The translations under genes were made by a program, and so were the position numbers. A DNA stretch of 64,000 nt from Thermohalobaculum sp963700775 (GTDB lineage: Bacteria > Pseudomonadota > Alphaproteobacteria > Rhodobacterales > Rhodobacteraceae). Within the stretch, counting starts at the first letter, position 1, and each line of letters starts with the position of its first letter. Below, piece after piece: positions 1-9,176 of this stretch. The notes beneath the pieces were generated by a model. The model was not told where the DNA came from and made no database searches. It saw only the letters and a program-made list of their open reading frames with translations. The stretch spans positions 594,026-658,025 of the forward strand of contig CAVOYU010000006.1 of assembly GCA_963700775.1 (NCBI GenBank), written 5' to 3'.

Positions 1-960
1 TGCGCGCCTTCAGCGCCGGGTCCTCCGCGATGGAAGCATCCATCACCGCCGGCTCGCCGACCGCGTCCTTGACCGCGCCGCTGTCGTCGAAGGTCACGAC
101 AAGCTCGCCCAGATACTTGCCATAGGAGCCCGCCTGCACGATGGCGACCCGGCTGCCGTCCGGCGAGGTGACCCAGGTCGGATAGGGGCCGGCGGCGCCC
201 TCGATTGTGTTGGCCAGCAGGGTGTGCGAATGCCCGCCGACGATCACGTCGATGCCGTCGACCTCGGCGGCGACGCGCTGGTCGACCTCGTAGCCGGAAT
301 GGCTGAGCACGACGATCCTGTTCACCCCGCCCGCCGTCAGCGCCGCCACCTGCGGGCGCAGCGCCTCGGCGGGATCGAGGAAGGTGATGTTCGGGCCCGG
401 GCTGGCCAGGTCGGTGGTGTCGGCCGGCGTCAGCCCGATCAGCCCGATCCGCTCGCCGCCGACCTCGACCACGGCCGAGGGCATCAGGACGCCGGCGAGC
501 GAGGGCTCCTTCGAGATGTCGGCATTCGACATCAGCACCGGGAAGCCGACCGCGTCCATGAAGCCGCGCAGGACCTCGGGCCCGTCGTCGAACTCATGGT
601 TGCCGACGGTCATCGCCTGGTAGCCGAGCGCATTCATCATCTCGGCCGCCGCCTTGCCCTTGTAGTAGGTGTAGAACAGCGAGCCCTGGAACTGGTCGCC
701 GCCGTCCACCAGCAGCGGGTTCACCGCCGCGGCCCGGCGCTCGCGGATCGCGGTCAGCAGCCGGGCCGAGCCGCCGAGGCACTTGTTCTCGGCCGCATCC
801 TCGGCCGAGCAGCCGCTGTCATACTTGTTGATCGGCTCGATCCGGCTGTGGAAATCGTTGGTGTGAAGGATCGTCAGCGTGAAATCCGCGGCGGCCGGAC
901 TGGCCATCGTGGCGAGCACCGCTGCGGCAGCGAGCCAACGGATGGGGTCATCGTTTTCAT
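1..960 (-). CDS. 5'-nucleotidase / UshA-type metallophosphatase, partial at window edge, N-terminal frameshift
   Basis: Reads right to left and runs off the left edge, so the C-terminal 5'-nucleotidase domain is missing. The visible part is an exported calcineurin-like phosphatase: an Ala-rich signal peptide ending ASPAAA, then LTILHTNDFHSR (first metal motif), GNHEFDDG (second) and VIVGGHSHT (third). This is the motif order of the UshA/CpdB family, which hydrolyses nucleotides or related phosphoesters in the periplasm. The ATG at 960 is in a different frame from the body. Adding one C to the C run near 942-945 restores MKTMTP-IRWLAAAAVLATMA, a normal signal peptide, so I read this as a one-base loss. 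The only in-frame ATG without repair (907) would truncate the signal peptide. The exact substrate cannot be told from the sequence. Confidence 0.85.
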
Positions 961-1134
961 TTTCCGTGCCCCGAAGAAAAGCGCGGCCCGCGAAGCGATT
1001 CGGGCGGCCACGATAATCATCGCCACCGAAATCATCGTCCGTCAGACCGCAGCGCGATTTCCCCGCGGCCGGTACGCCAAATACTTCGAGCGGGCACGCT
1101 CCGCCCGGACTGGAATTGTTTGGTCCTAGGGTTG

Positions 1135-1300
1135 AATCATTCAGACCCAGAATGCGATGAGAGCAGCGAGCGCGACGGCGGAGAGGAAGTTGCGGGCGAG
1201 CTTGTCGTAACGGGTGGCAATGCGTCTGAAGTCCTTCAGTCGGCAGAATGCGGCCGATGCGCCATCGGCTGCGGTAGCGGATCTTGTCATGCCGGACCGG
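1135..1300 (-). pseudogene. IS5-family transposase C-terminal remnant
   Basis: The minus strand encodes FCRLKDFRRIATRYDKLA followed by RNFLSAVALAALIAFWV and a stop at 1141-1143. This is the very conserved C-terminus of IS5-group (IS427-like) transposases. Just upstream, another frame continues the family pattern as HDKIRYRSRWRI, so there is a frame break near 1255-1262. Only about 50 residues of the transposase remain; no N-terminal catalytic region and no second IS end are visible. The fragment abuts the wrecked alcohol dehydrogenase that begins near 1300, so an old IS insertion or deletion may explain that gene's damaged 5' end. Confidence 0.75.
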
Positions 1301-2306
1301 AGACACCCATGCGCGGCCGGGGATGACCTGCGTCCGCGGGCCAGCCGCTTGCCGGCGGCCGACATCCCCCTTCGCGGGGCCGCGCCCGGCCCCGGCCAGG
1401 TGGCGGTCGACATCGCCGCCTGCGGCGTGTGCCGCACCGACCTCCACGTGGTCGACGGCGATCTGACCGGGCCGAAGCTGCCGCTGGTGCCGGGCCACGA
1501 GATCGTCGGCCGGGTCCGCGCCCTCGGCCCCGGCGTCACTGGGCTTGCGCCCGGCGACCGGGTGGGCGTGCCCTAGCTCGGCCACAGCTGCGGCCACTGC
1601 TCCTATTGCGCGCGCGGCGCCGAGAACCTCTGCGACGCGCCGGGCTTCACCGGCTACACCATCGACGGCGGCTACGCCGAGGCCTGCGTCGCCGACGCGG
1701 CCTACACCTTCCGCCTGCCGGACGGCCCGTCCGACGCCGAGCTGGCGCCGCTGCTCTGCGCCGGGCTGATCGGCCACCGCTCGCTGCAGGATGGCGGGCG
1801 AGGCAGACCGCCTCGGCATCTACGGCTTCGGCGCTGCGGCCCACATCGTCGCCCAGGTCGCGCGCTGCGAGGGGCGACGCGTCTTCGCCTTCACCCGGCC
1901 CGGCGATTCCCCCGCGCAGGCATTCGCCCGCCAGCCTCGGCGCCGAATGGGCGGGCGGCTCGGACGAGACGCCCCCGGCACCTCTCGACGCGGCGATCAT
2001 CTTCGCCCCGGTCGGCGCGCTGGTCCCGGCCGCGCTGGGCGCGGTGCGCAAGGGCGGCACGGTGGTCTGCGGCGGCATTCACATGAGCGACATCCCGGCC
2101 TTCCCCTATCGCCTTGCTCTGGGGCGAGCGCACGGTCCGCTCGGTCGCCAACCTGACCCGCGCCGACGCCGAGGAGTTCCTGGCGCTGCGCCCCCCGCAC
2201 CGGCGTGCGCACCGAGATCGAGACCTTTCCGTTGGCCGAGGCCAACGAGGCGCTGGATCGCCTGCGGGCGGGCCGTCTGACCGGAGCGGCGGTCCTGATC
2301 CCGTGA
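1300..2306 (+). pseudogene. Zinc-dependent alcohol dehydrogenase, multiply disrupted
   Basis: Conceptual translation over three frames gives a medium-chain zinc alcohol dehydrogenase: CGVCRTDLHVVDGDL with the catalytic-zinc Cys, PLVPGHEIVGRV with the GHE motif, LGHSCGHCSYCARGAENLC with the four-Cys structural zinc lobe, GIYGFGAAAHIVAQVA as the NAD Rossmann loop, and a normal end at VLIP-stop (2304-2306). It is interrupted by an in-frame TAG at 1574-1576, where relatives have Trp (GVPWLGH), and by frame changes near 1790, 1930, 2115 and 2195. The N-terminus is not clean and lies against an IS5 tail. The mix of a nonsense codon with several indels suggests real decay more than in other broken genes here, though poor sequence could contribute. 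Substrate unknown. Confidence 0.8.
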
Positions 2307-2382
2307 CCGCCGCGGATTGACCGGCATCAAGGTATGCTCCAGCCCGAACCCTAAGCTCGTCGGGGAGCCCCGGAGTTTGCCC

Positions 2383-4242
2383 ATGCCGATCGAGAAGAAA
2401 CACCAGTTCAACTTCTGGTACGTCGTCTTCGCCATGTTCGCGGTGATGATGTTCCAGAGCCTGTGGCAGACCTCGGGCTCGGTCGAGCGCATCCCCTACA
2501 GCGCGTTCGAGCAGCGCCTGGAGGGCGGCGAGATCGCCAGCGTCTCGGTCGGCTCGCAGGAGCTGCGCGGCGACTACAAGGCCCCGCGCGACGGCAAGAT
2601 CGCGTTCGTCACCCAGCGGGTGGACGCGGACATCGCCGCCAAGCTCGCCAGATTCGGCGTCGAGTATGCCGGCGCCATCGAGAGCACCTGGCTGACCGAG
2701 CTCCTGTCCTGGGTGGTGCCGGTGCTGGTGTTCTTCGGCCTCTGGATGTTCGTCTTCCGAAAGATCGCCGAGCGCCAGGGAATGGGCATGGGCGGCATGA
2801 TGTCGATCGGGCGCAGCCGCGCCAAGGTCTATGTCGAGAAGGACACCAGGGTCACCTTCGAGGACGTGGCCGGGGTCGACGAGGCGAAGGACGAGCTCAG
2901 CGAGATCGTCGAGTTCCTGAAGGACCCGGGCAAATACGGCGTGCTCGGCGCCCGCATCCCCAAGGGCGTGCTGCTGCTCGGGCCTCCGGGCACGGGCAAG
3001 ACCCTGCTCGCCCGCGCGGTCGCCGGCGAGGCCGGCGTGCCGTTCTTCTCGATCTCGGGCTCCGAGTTCGTCGAGATGTTCGTCGGCGTCGGCGCGGCCC
3101 GGGTGCGCGACCTGTTCGAGCAGGCACGCGGCTCGGCCCCGGCGATCATCTTCATCGACGAGCTCGACGCGCTCGGCCGCGCCCGCGGCGCCTCCAGCCC
3201 GATCGGCGGCCATGACGAGCGCGAGCAGACCCTGAACCAGCTCCTCTCCGAGCTCGACGGCTTCGATCCCTCGATCGGCGTGGTGCTGCTGGCCGCCACC
3301 AACCGGCCCGAGATCCTCGACCCGGCGCTCCTGCGCGCCGGCCGCTTCGACCGCCAGGTGCTGGTCGACCGGCCCGACCGCACCGGCCGCGCCGCGATCC
3401 TGAAGGTCCACATGAGGAAGGCGAAGATTGCCGCCACCGTCGATCCGGACGAGGTCGCCGCGCTGACCACCGGCTTCACCGGCGCCGACCTCGCCAACCT
3501 GGTGAACGAGGCGGCGCTGCTGGCGACCCGCCGCCGCGCCGCGGCGGTCGAGATGGACGACTTCACCCGCGCCATCGAGCGCATCGTCGCCGGACTCGAG
3601 AAGAAGAACCGGCTGATGAACCCGAAGGAGCGTGAGATCGTCGCCTTCCACGAGATGGGCCACGCCCTGGTCTCGCTGGCGACGCCGGGCACCGAGAAGG
3701 TGCACAAGGTCTCGATCATCCCGCGCGGCGTCGGCGCCCTCGGCTACACCATCCAGCGCCCGACCGAGGACCGCTACCTGATGACCCGCGAGGAGCTCGA
3801 GAACAAGATCGCCGTGCTGCTGGGCGGACGGGCGGCCGAGAGGCTGGTGTTCGGCCACATCTCGACCGGCGCCGCCGACGACCTCGCCAAGGCCACCGAC
3901 ATCGCCCGGGCGATGGTCATGCGCTACGGCATGGACGAGGGGCTGGGCCACGCCGCCTATGACCGCGAGCGGGCGCCGCTGCTTGGCGGGCAGCAGGAGT
4001 TCCTTCCGGGACCGCGGCAGTTCAGCGAGGCGACGGCCGAGCGGATCGACGCCGGGGTCCGGGAGATCCTGGACCGGACCTTCGATCGGGCGCTGGCGAC
4101 GCTCGCCGACAACCGCGAGACCCTCGACCGCTGCGCCGCCGAGCTGCTCGGGCGCGAGACCCTGGACGAGGCGGCGCTGAAGCAGCTCACCGAGGGGCTG
4201 CGCGCATCGGAGCAGGGGCCCGAGACGACGGCGGCCGAGTAG
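2383..4242 (+). CDS. ftsH: ATP-dependent zinc metalloprotease FtsH (divergent second-type copy)
   Basis: A 619-residue membrane-anchored AAA+ protease that degrades membrane and regulatory proteins. Transmembrane segments lie at about 11-28 and 105-125, flanking a periplasmic loop. The AAA module has Walker A GPPGTGKT (200-207), Walker B IIFIDE (255-260) and a second region of homology ending in LLRAGRFDR. The zinc site is HEMGH (423-427), where most FtsH have HEAGH. The start was chosen at the ATG at 2383 (MPIEKK); the reading frame is open further upstream but that extension resembles nothing. The C-terminus is short, without the long tail of housekeeping alphaproteobacterial FtsH, so this may be an accessory paralogue; whether another copy exists cannot be seen. 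It stands alone, 76 bases after the dehydrogenase remnant. Confidence 0.93.
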   Translation: MPIEKKHQFNFWYVVFAMFAVMMFQSLWQTSGSVERIPYSAFEQRLEGGEIASVSVGSQELRGDYKAPRDGKIAFVTQRVDADIAAKLARFGVEYAGAIESTWLTELLSWVVPVLVFFGLWMFVFRKIAERQGMGMGGMMSIGRSRAKVYVEKDTRVTFEDVAGVDEAKDELSEIVEFLKDPGKYGVLGARIPKGVLLLGPPGTGKTLLARAVAGEAGVPFFSISGSEFVEMFVGVGAARVRDLFEQARGSAPAIIFIDELDALGRARGASSPIGGHDEREQTLNQLLSELDGFDPSIGVVLLAATNRPEILDPALLRAGRFDRQVLVDRPDRTGRAAILKVHMRKAKIAATVDPDEVAALTTGFTGADLANLVNEAALLATRRRAAAVEMDDFTRAIERIVAGLEKKNRLMNPKEREIVAFHEMGHALVSLATPGTEKVHKVSIIPRGVGALGYTIQRPTEDRYLMTREELENKIAVLLGGRAAERLVFGHISTGAADDLAKATDIARAMVMRYGMDEGLGHAAYDRERAPLLGGQQEFLPGPRQFSEATAERIDAGVREILDRTFDRALATLADNRETLDRCAAELLGRETLDEAALKQLTEGLRASEQGPETTAAE

Positions 4243-4328
4243 CCTCCGCGCGGAAGCGGCCGCTGGGGCGGCGGCCCGGCCGGCTTTCACCGGGTCCGGC
4301 CCGAGCCGGCTGTCGGTTTCCTCTTTAC

Positions 4329-4345
4329 CCGACTCATTTAGTCGG
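4329..4345. terminator. Small hairpin between ftsH and next gene
   Basis: CCGACT, a five-base loop, and AGTCGG form a perfect 6-bp stem 87 bases after the ftsH stop. There is no T-run after it, so a terminator role is only a guess. Confidence 0.3.
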
Positions 4346-4411
4346 ATATTCGGAGCTCTGACGCAGCCCGGCCCGTTTCCGCGGCCCCGGCATGGCAGCG
4401 AGGCGTTCCGG

Positions 4412-4897
4412 ATGAGCTATCACAATGAGATCTCTCCCGAAGGCGGCGAGGCCGTCGGCCTGTTCGACCGCCTGCCCCCCGCCGAGCGGCTGATCGTCAC
4501 CGCCCTCCGGCGCTGGCCGGCTGGGCCGGAGGCCCAGGCCGAAGTCTGGAACGATTTCGCCGCGCTGCTCGGGGCGGCGCGCGGGCGCCGGGCGCTCCGC
4601 GCCTTCGAGGCCTTCATCGCCACCCTCGCCCTCGCCGCCGCCCGCGCGCTCTGGCACCACGGCCCCGAGTGCCCCTGCGTCGGGCGCGACGAGGCAGAGA
4701 TCGCCGCGACAATCACCTGCGCCGCTCGCGGCGACGGTCCGGGTGCCCGCTCTCATGCGGAGCGGGTCGCCCGGGCCGAGGCGGTGCCGGCGCTGGTCGC
4801 GGCGGCGGCGGTGCTCGGCGAGGCGCTCGCGGACGGAACCGGCGGCGACAGGGAGGGGTCCGCATCGCGGACCCGCTGCTTTCGCCGCCTCCACTGA
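4412..4897 (+). CDS. Conserved hypothetical protein, helical, alphaproteobacterial
   Basis: A 161-residue soluble protein, starting MSYHNEISPEGG. It is Ala/Arg-rich and predicted mostly helical. The middle (GRRALRAFEAFIATLALAAARALWHHG, read in two halves around residues 57-84) and the following CPCVGRDEAEIAATI resemble an uncharacterised family common in Rhodobacterales-like genomes, which typically shows the same order: R-rich helix, RHG, CxCxGxDE, then a second helix. The two Cys spaced CPC with a nearby His might bind a metal, but this is inference. No signal peptide or membrane segment. No operon partner: it is followed by a convergent gene. Confidence 0.6.
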   Translation: MSYHNEISPEGGEAVGLFDRLPPAERLIVTALRRWPAGPEAQAEVWNDFAALLGAARGRRALRAFEAFIATLALAAARALWHHGPECPCVGRDEAEIAATITCAARGDGPGARSHAERVARAEAVPALVAAAAVLGEALADGTGGDREGSASRTRCFRRLH

Positions 4898-4978
4898 GCC
4901 TGCACCCGAGGAGCGCGGCGACGCGACGCTGATCTGGGAGCTGTGGCTGCGCTGGGCGGCCGGGTCGGGCTGATCCGG

Positions 4979-7312
4979 CTACCGCTTCCGCTCCTCGATC
5001 GCCGGTGGCACGAAGGCGGTGACCGGCGGGGGCTCGCCCCGGAACCGCTCCACCTCCACCAGGGCGGTCTGCGCCGACGGCCCCTGGCCGATCCGCGAGG
5101 TGCCGTGGTCGCGGGTCAGCACGTTCGGGTTGCCGTGCTTGCAGAGGCTGCCCTCCACACCCGGCTCGGCCGGGTCGTACCAGGCCCCGGTCGAGAGCTG
5201 CACCACGCCGCGCATGACGCTGTCCGACAGGATCACCCCGGCGAGGCAGGCGCCGCGCCGGTTGAACACCCGCACCACGTCGCCCTCGCCGATGCCGCGC
5301 GCCGCCGCGTCGGCGGGGTGCATCACCATCGGCTCGCGGCCCTTGATCTTGCTCGCCCGGCTGACCGAGCCGGGGTCGAACTGGCTGTGCAGCCGCGTCT
5401 TCGGCTGGTTCGAGATCAGGTGCAGCGGGAACTCCTTCGCCACCGCGCCGCCCAGCCATTCATAGGGCTCGACCCAGACCGGATGGCCCGGGTTGTCGTC
5501 GTAGCCGAAGCCCGCGATGCTGGCGGAGAAGATCTCGATCTTCCCGCTCGGGGTGTCGAGCCGGTGCCGCGCCGGGTCGGCGCGGAAGTCGCCCAGCATC
5601 ACCGGCTCCCGCTCGGCCGGCGGCAGCGCCACCGTGTGGCGCTCGCGGAGCTCGGCGAGGGTCGGCAGCTCGAAGCCCGACTCGCCCGCGCGCTGGCGGG
5701 CCTGGTCCCAGAGGTGCCGCACCCATTCCTCCGGCGTGCGGCCTTCGGTGAACGCCTCCTCCGCGCCCAGCCGCCGGGCGAGCCCGGTGAAGATCGCGTA
5801 GTCGTCCCGCGCGTCGCCCACCGGCTCCAGCGCCTGCCGCATGGCGACGACCAGCGGCTCCCAGTGGGTCATCGCCAGGTCCTCGCGCTCGAGCGAGGTG
5901 GTGACCGGCAGCACGATGTCCGCGTGCCGCGCCATCTGGGTCCACCAGATCTCGTTGACGATGATGCATTCCGGCTGCCTGAAGGCCCGGACCAGCCGGT
6001 TCAGGTCCTGGTGGTGATGGAACGGATTGCCGCCGGCCCAGTAAACAAGGCGCAGGTCGGGATACGACCGCCGCTCGCCGTTGAAGTCGTAGGGCTCGCC
6101 GGGATGCAGCAGGGCGTCGGCGATGCGCGCGACCGGGATCGAGGCGCCGACCGGGTTTGCGCCCTGCGGCAGGGCCGGGAAGCTGAACGGCCGGACCGGG
6201 TTGCCGATGCCGTTCTCCGACGCGTACCCGATGCCGAAGCCGCCGCCCGGCAGCCCGATCTGGCCCAGCATGGCGGCGAGCACGATGGCCATCCAGCAGG
6301 GCTGCTCGCCATGGTCCGAGCGCTGGATCGCCCAGGCGAGGTTGATCATGGTGCGCTTCGAGGCCATGCGGCGGGCGAGGCTGCGGATCGTCTCCGCCTC
6401 CAGCCCGCAGATCGCGGCCGCCCAGTCCGCGTCCTTCGGCCGGCCGTCGCTCGCCCCGGTCAGATAGGGCAGGAAGCGCTCGAAGCCGACGGTGCAGCGG
6501 GCGAGGAAGTCGCGGTCGTGCAGACCCTCCGACACCAGCGTGTGCGCCAGCCCGAGCATCAGCGCCATGTCGGTGTTCGGCCGCGGCGCCAGCCACTGCG
6601 CCTCCAGCTCCGGCATGGCGTCCGAGCGGATCGGGCTGATCAGCACGAACTCGGCGCCGTTCGCCTTCGCCTGCCGCAGCGCCGAGGGCATGGTGTGCCG
6701 ACCGACCCCGCCGGAGTTGATCTGCGCGTTCTTCACCGGCAGGCCGCCGAACATCACGATCAGCTTCGAATGCTCGGCGATCACCGGCCACGAGGTCGCC
6801 CGGTTCAGCACCACCTGCCGGAAGTCCCCGACCACATGCGGGCTCAGATTGTTCACGGCGGCGAAGCTGTAGTTGTCGGAATGGGCGACATAGCCGCCGA
6901 TGCAGTTCAGGAACCGGTGCACCTGGCTCTGGGCGTGGTGGAACCGCCCGGCGCTGGCCCAGCCATAGGAGCCGCCGAAGATCGCGTGGTTGCCATGGGC
7001 CTTGCGCACCCGCTCCAGTTCGGCCGCGGCGATGTCCAGCGCCTCGTCCCAGGGCACCGCGACGAAGGGCTCGCGGCCCCGCCCGGAGCGGTCGGAGTCC
7101 TTGCCCTTGCCGAGGAACCCCTTGCGGATCATCGGCCGCCCGATCCGGGTCGGGTGATCGACCATGTCGACGATGCCGGGGCCGATCTCGGCCGGACTCG
7201 GATCATGCTCCCAGTCGCGAACGCCGACCAGGCGGCCGTCCTTCACCTCGGCGAAGTAGGTGCCCCAATGGGTCGAGAACGGGGTGACCTTGAGGTCGGT
7301 GTCGTCTTTCAT
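4979..7312 (-). CDS. Molybdopterin-guanine-dinucleotide S/N-oxide reductase, BisC/TorZ type
   Basis: 777 residues, full length for the DMSO-reductase family. The motif GGSYGWASAGRFHH (113-126) carries the serine (about Ser115) that coordinates Mo in DMSO, TMAO and biotin-sulfoxide reductases. Later FGGLPVKNAQINSGG, the QRSDHGEQPCW stretch and the C-terminal LHLISNQPKTRLHSQFDPG pattern fit the MGD-binding domains. There is no N-terminal FeS Cys motif and no Tat signal; the protein begins MKDDTDLKVTPFSTHWG, like cytoplasmic BisC, so it probably reduces biotin sulfoxide or methionine sulfoxide in the cytoplasm. No partner cytochrome or chaperone gene is adjacent. The substrate cannot be assigned from sequence. 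Confidence 0.85.
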   Translation of the reverse strand: MKDDTDLKVTPFSTHWGTYFAEVKDGRLVGVRDWEHDPSPAEIGPGIVDMVDHPTRIGRPMIRKGFLGKGKDSDRSGRGREPFVAVPWDEALDIAAAELERVRKAHGNHAIFGGSYGWASAGRFHHAQSQVHRFLNCIGGYVAHSDNYSFAAVNNLSPHVVGDFRQVVLNRATSWPVIAEHSKLIVMFGGLPVKNAQINSGGVGRHTMPSALRQAKANGAEFVLISPIRSDAMPELEAQWLAPRPNTDMALMLGLAHTLVSEGLHDRDFLARCTVGFERFLPYLTGASDGRPKDADWAAAICGLEAETIRSLARRMASKRTMINLAWAIQRSDHGEQPCWMAIVLAAMLGQIGLPGGGFGIGYASENGIGNPVRPFSFPALPQGANPVGASIPVARIADALLHPGEPYDFNGERRSYPDLRLVYWAGGNPFHHHQDLNRLVRAFRQPECIIVNEIWWTQMARHADIVLPVTTSLEREDLAMTHWEPLVVAMRQALEPVGDARDDYAIFTGLARRLGAEEAFTEGRTPEEWVRHLWDQARQRAGESGFELPTLAELRERHTVALPPAEREPVMLGDFRADPARHRLDTPSGKIEIFSASIAGFGYDDNPGHPVWVEPYEWLGGAVAKEFPLHLISNQPKTRLHSQFDPGSVSRASKIKGREPMVMHPADAAARGIGEGDVVRVFNRRGACLAGVILSDSVMRGVVQLSTGAWYDPAEPGVEGSLCKHGNPNVLTRDHGTSRIGQGPSAQTALVEVERFRGEPPPVTAFVPPAIEERKR

Positions 7313-7499
7313 CCGCAGGGATCCAGTGGCGAGAGCTTTCGGTCTCGGAGACTATCAGGGCGGCGGACGGGCGGGAAGCGGGATCGGAGCGTCCACCCCG
7401 CTGCGCTTCACCGGCAGGATTGGCCTATCGGGCCCGACGAGTCCCCGGAGGCGGCAGCTGGTTGTCCCTTGCGGACTGGTTCCGCGCCCGGGCCACCCC

Positions 7500-8409
7500 T
7501 CACCCGCGCCTTATGAACGTCCCCGCCTGCAGCTCGCGGACCGCCTGCTCCAGCTCGGCCTTCGTGTTCATCACGATCGGCCCGTACCAGGCCACCGGCT
7601 CGCGCAAGGGCTTGCCCGAGATCAGCAGGAAGCGCACGCCCTCGTCGCCCGCCTGCACGGTCACCTCGTCGCCGCGGTCGAACACCACCAGCGAGCGGTT
7701 GCCGGTCCGGTCGCGGACATGCACCTCGCGCCCGTCCACCTCCTTCTCCAGCAGCACGCCCACCGGCTCGGACGCATAGGCGAAGCGGCCCGCGCCGGCG
7801 AAGACATAGGCGAAGGCGTGGCGCTCGACCTCGACCTTCAGGGTCTTCCTGACCCCCGGCGGCACCGAGATGTCGAGATAGCGCGGGTCGGCGGCCACGC
7901 CCTCGACCGGCCCGCGCCGTGCCGCCGAACTCGCCGCAGACCACCCGGATCACCGTGCCGTCGTCCTCGATGATCTCCGGGATCCCGGCCGCCGGCACGT
8001 CCTGATAGCGCGGCGCCGTCATTTTCAGCGACGAGGGCAGGTTGGCCCAGAGCTGGAAGCCGTGCATCCGCCCGCTGGCGTCGCCCTTCGGCATCTCCTG
8101 GTGCAGGATGCCGCTGCCGGCGGTCATCCACTGCACGTCGCCCGCGCCCAGCGTGCCCTCGTTGCCCAGGCTGTCGCCGTGATCGACCGTGCCCGCCAGC
8201 ACATAGGTGATGGTCTCGATGCCCCGGTGCGGATGCCAGGGGAAGCCCTTCAGATAGTCCTCCGGCCGGTCGTTGCGGAAATCGTCGAACAGCAGAAACG
8301 GGTCCAGTTCGGTCGTGTCGCCGAAGCCGAAGGCCCGGTGCAGGTGCACCCCGGCGCCCTCCATGGTCGGCCGCGCTTGCTCGACGCGCTTTACCGGTCT
8401 GATCGACAT
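7500..8409 (-). CDS. Pirin family protein, one frameshift
   Basis: A bicupin pirin read across one frame break near 7905-7925. The N-terminal part (from MSIRPVKRVEQARPT) has the iron-site pattern PHRGIETITYVL ... HGDSLGNEG ... LHQEMP and GFQLWANLP. After the break the C-terminal cupin continues with RYLDISVPPGVRKTLKV, FAYVFAGAGRF and WYGPIVMN to a stop at 7500-7502. Total length is about 302 residues if repaired by one base, normal for pirins. Family members are iron proteins acting as quercetinases or transcription cofactors; function here is unknown. It faces away from hsp20 across a 164-base gap. Confidence 0.85.
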
Positions 8410-8573
8410 CGCTTCTCTCCCGCCGCAATCGCTCGCGCCTTATCTAGTGCGCCGCCAGTCTCCCGGCCAGAGCCCGCCATTGACCGGGATCAATGCGCGC
8501 TCCGGCGTCGCGGCCAAGACTGTTACCATGCCGAGTCGCATCGGCGCCCCCCAGTTCACACGAGGACACTGAA

Positions 8574-9047
8574 ATGGAACCTGGCAAGCTTCCGACCCGC
8601 ACTGGCGGTGACGGCAATGGCATGTTCTCCGCCCTCCACCGCGAGATCGACCGCGTGTTCACCGACTTCACCCGCGGCTTCCCGATGCTCTCCGAACACT
8701 GGACCGGGGCGCTCCGGCCGAGCATGGACGTCAAGGACACCGGAGATGCGGTCGAGGTTTCGGTCGAACTCCCCGGCCTCAGCGAGAAGGACGTGGACGT
8801 CTCGGTCACTGACCGCGTCCTGACCGTCAGCGGCGAGAAGAAAAGCGAGAAGGAGCGCGACGAGGACGACTACCACGTGATGGAGCGCAGCTACGGCAAG
8901 TTCTCGCGCTCGGTGACCCTGCCCTTCGCGCCCGACGCCGGGAAGGTGGATGCGAAATTCGCCAGCGGCGTGCTGACCGTCACGGTGGCGAAGCCGCCGG
9001 AGGCGAAGGCCGCCGCCAAGAAGATCACGGTCAAGGCCGCCGGCTGA
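8574..9047 (+). CDS. Hsp20/alpha-crystallin small heat-shock protein
   Basis: 157 residues: MEPGKLPTR start, variable N-arm, then the alpha-crystallin domain (about 45-145) with SMDVKDTGDAVEVSVELPGL, ERSYGKFSRSVTLP and the signature FASGVLTVTVAK near the end. Lys-rich tail KAAAKKITVKAAG. It acts as an ATP-independent holdase in the cytoplasm. The ATG at 8574 was preferred over upstream in-frame starts because family similarity and the GAGGAC ribosome site begin here. Followed by a strong hairpin at 9131-9158. Confidence 0.92.
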   Translation: MEPGKLPTRTGGDGNGMFSALHREIDRVFTDFTRGFPMLSEHWTGALRPSMDVKDTGDAVEVSVELPGLSEKDVDVSVTDRVLTVSGEKKSEKERDEDDYHVMERSYGKFSRSVTLPFAPDAGKVDAKFASGVLTVTVAKPPEAKAAAKKITVKAAG

Positions 9048-9130
9048 TCCGGCCGCGGCCCGCCCTGCGGGCTCGGGGCACCCGGACAAGGTTCGACCCC
9101 CCCTGAACGATCCGGTACCCCGGACCTGCA

Positions 9131-9158
9131 CGCCCGCCGCCGGTAACGGCGGCGGGCG
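9131..9158. terminator. Strong GC hairpin between convergent genes
   Basis: A perfect 12-bp stem (CGCCCGCCGCCG with CGGCGGCGGGCG) around a GTAA loop, placed between the convergent hsp20 (ends 9047) and multicopper oxidase (ends 9177). No U-tract on either side, so it is probably a bidirectional Rho-assisted stop or RNA 3'-end stabiliser. Confidence 0.65.
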
Positions 9159-9176
9159 AATGCCGTCCGGCAGAGC

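Noticed and set aside
1891..4290. 799-codon minus-strand open frame
   Set aside because: Antisense to ftsH with Arg/Leu/Gly-rich, low-information translation; typical GC-driven shadow.
4943..7516. 857-codon plus-strand open frame
   Set aside because: Antisense to the molybdopterin reductase; no motif.
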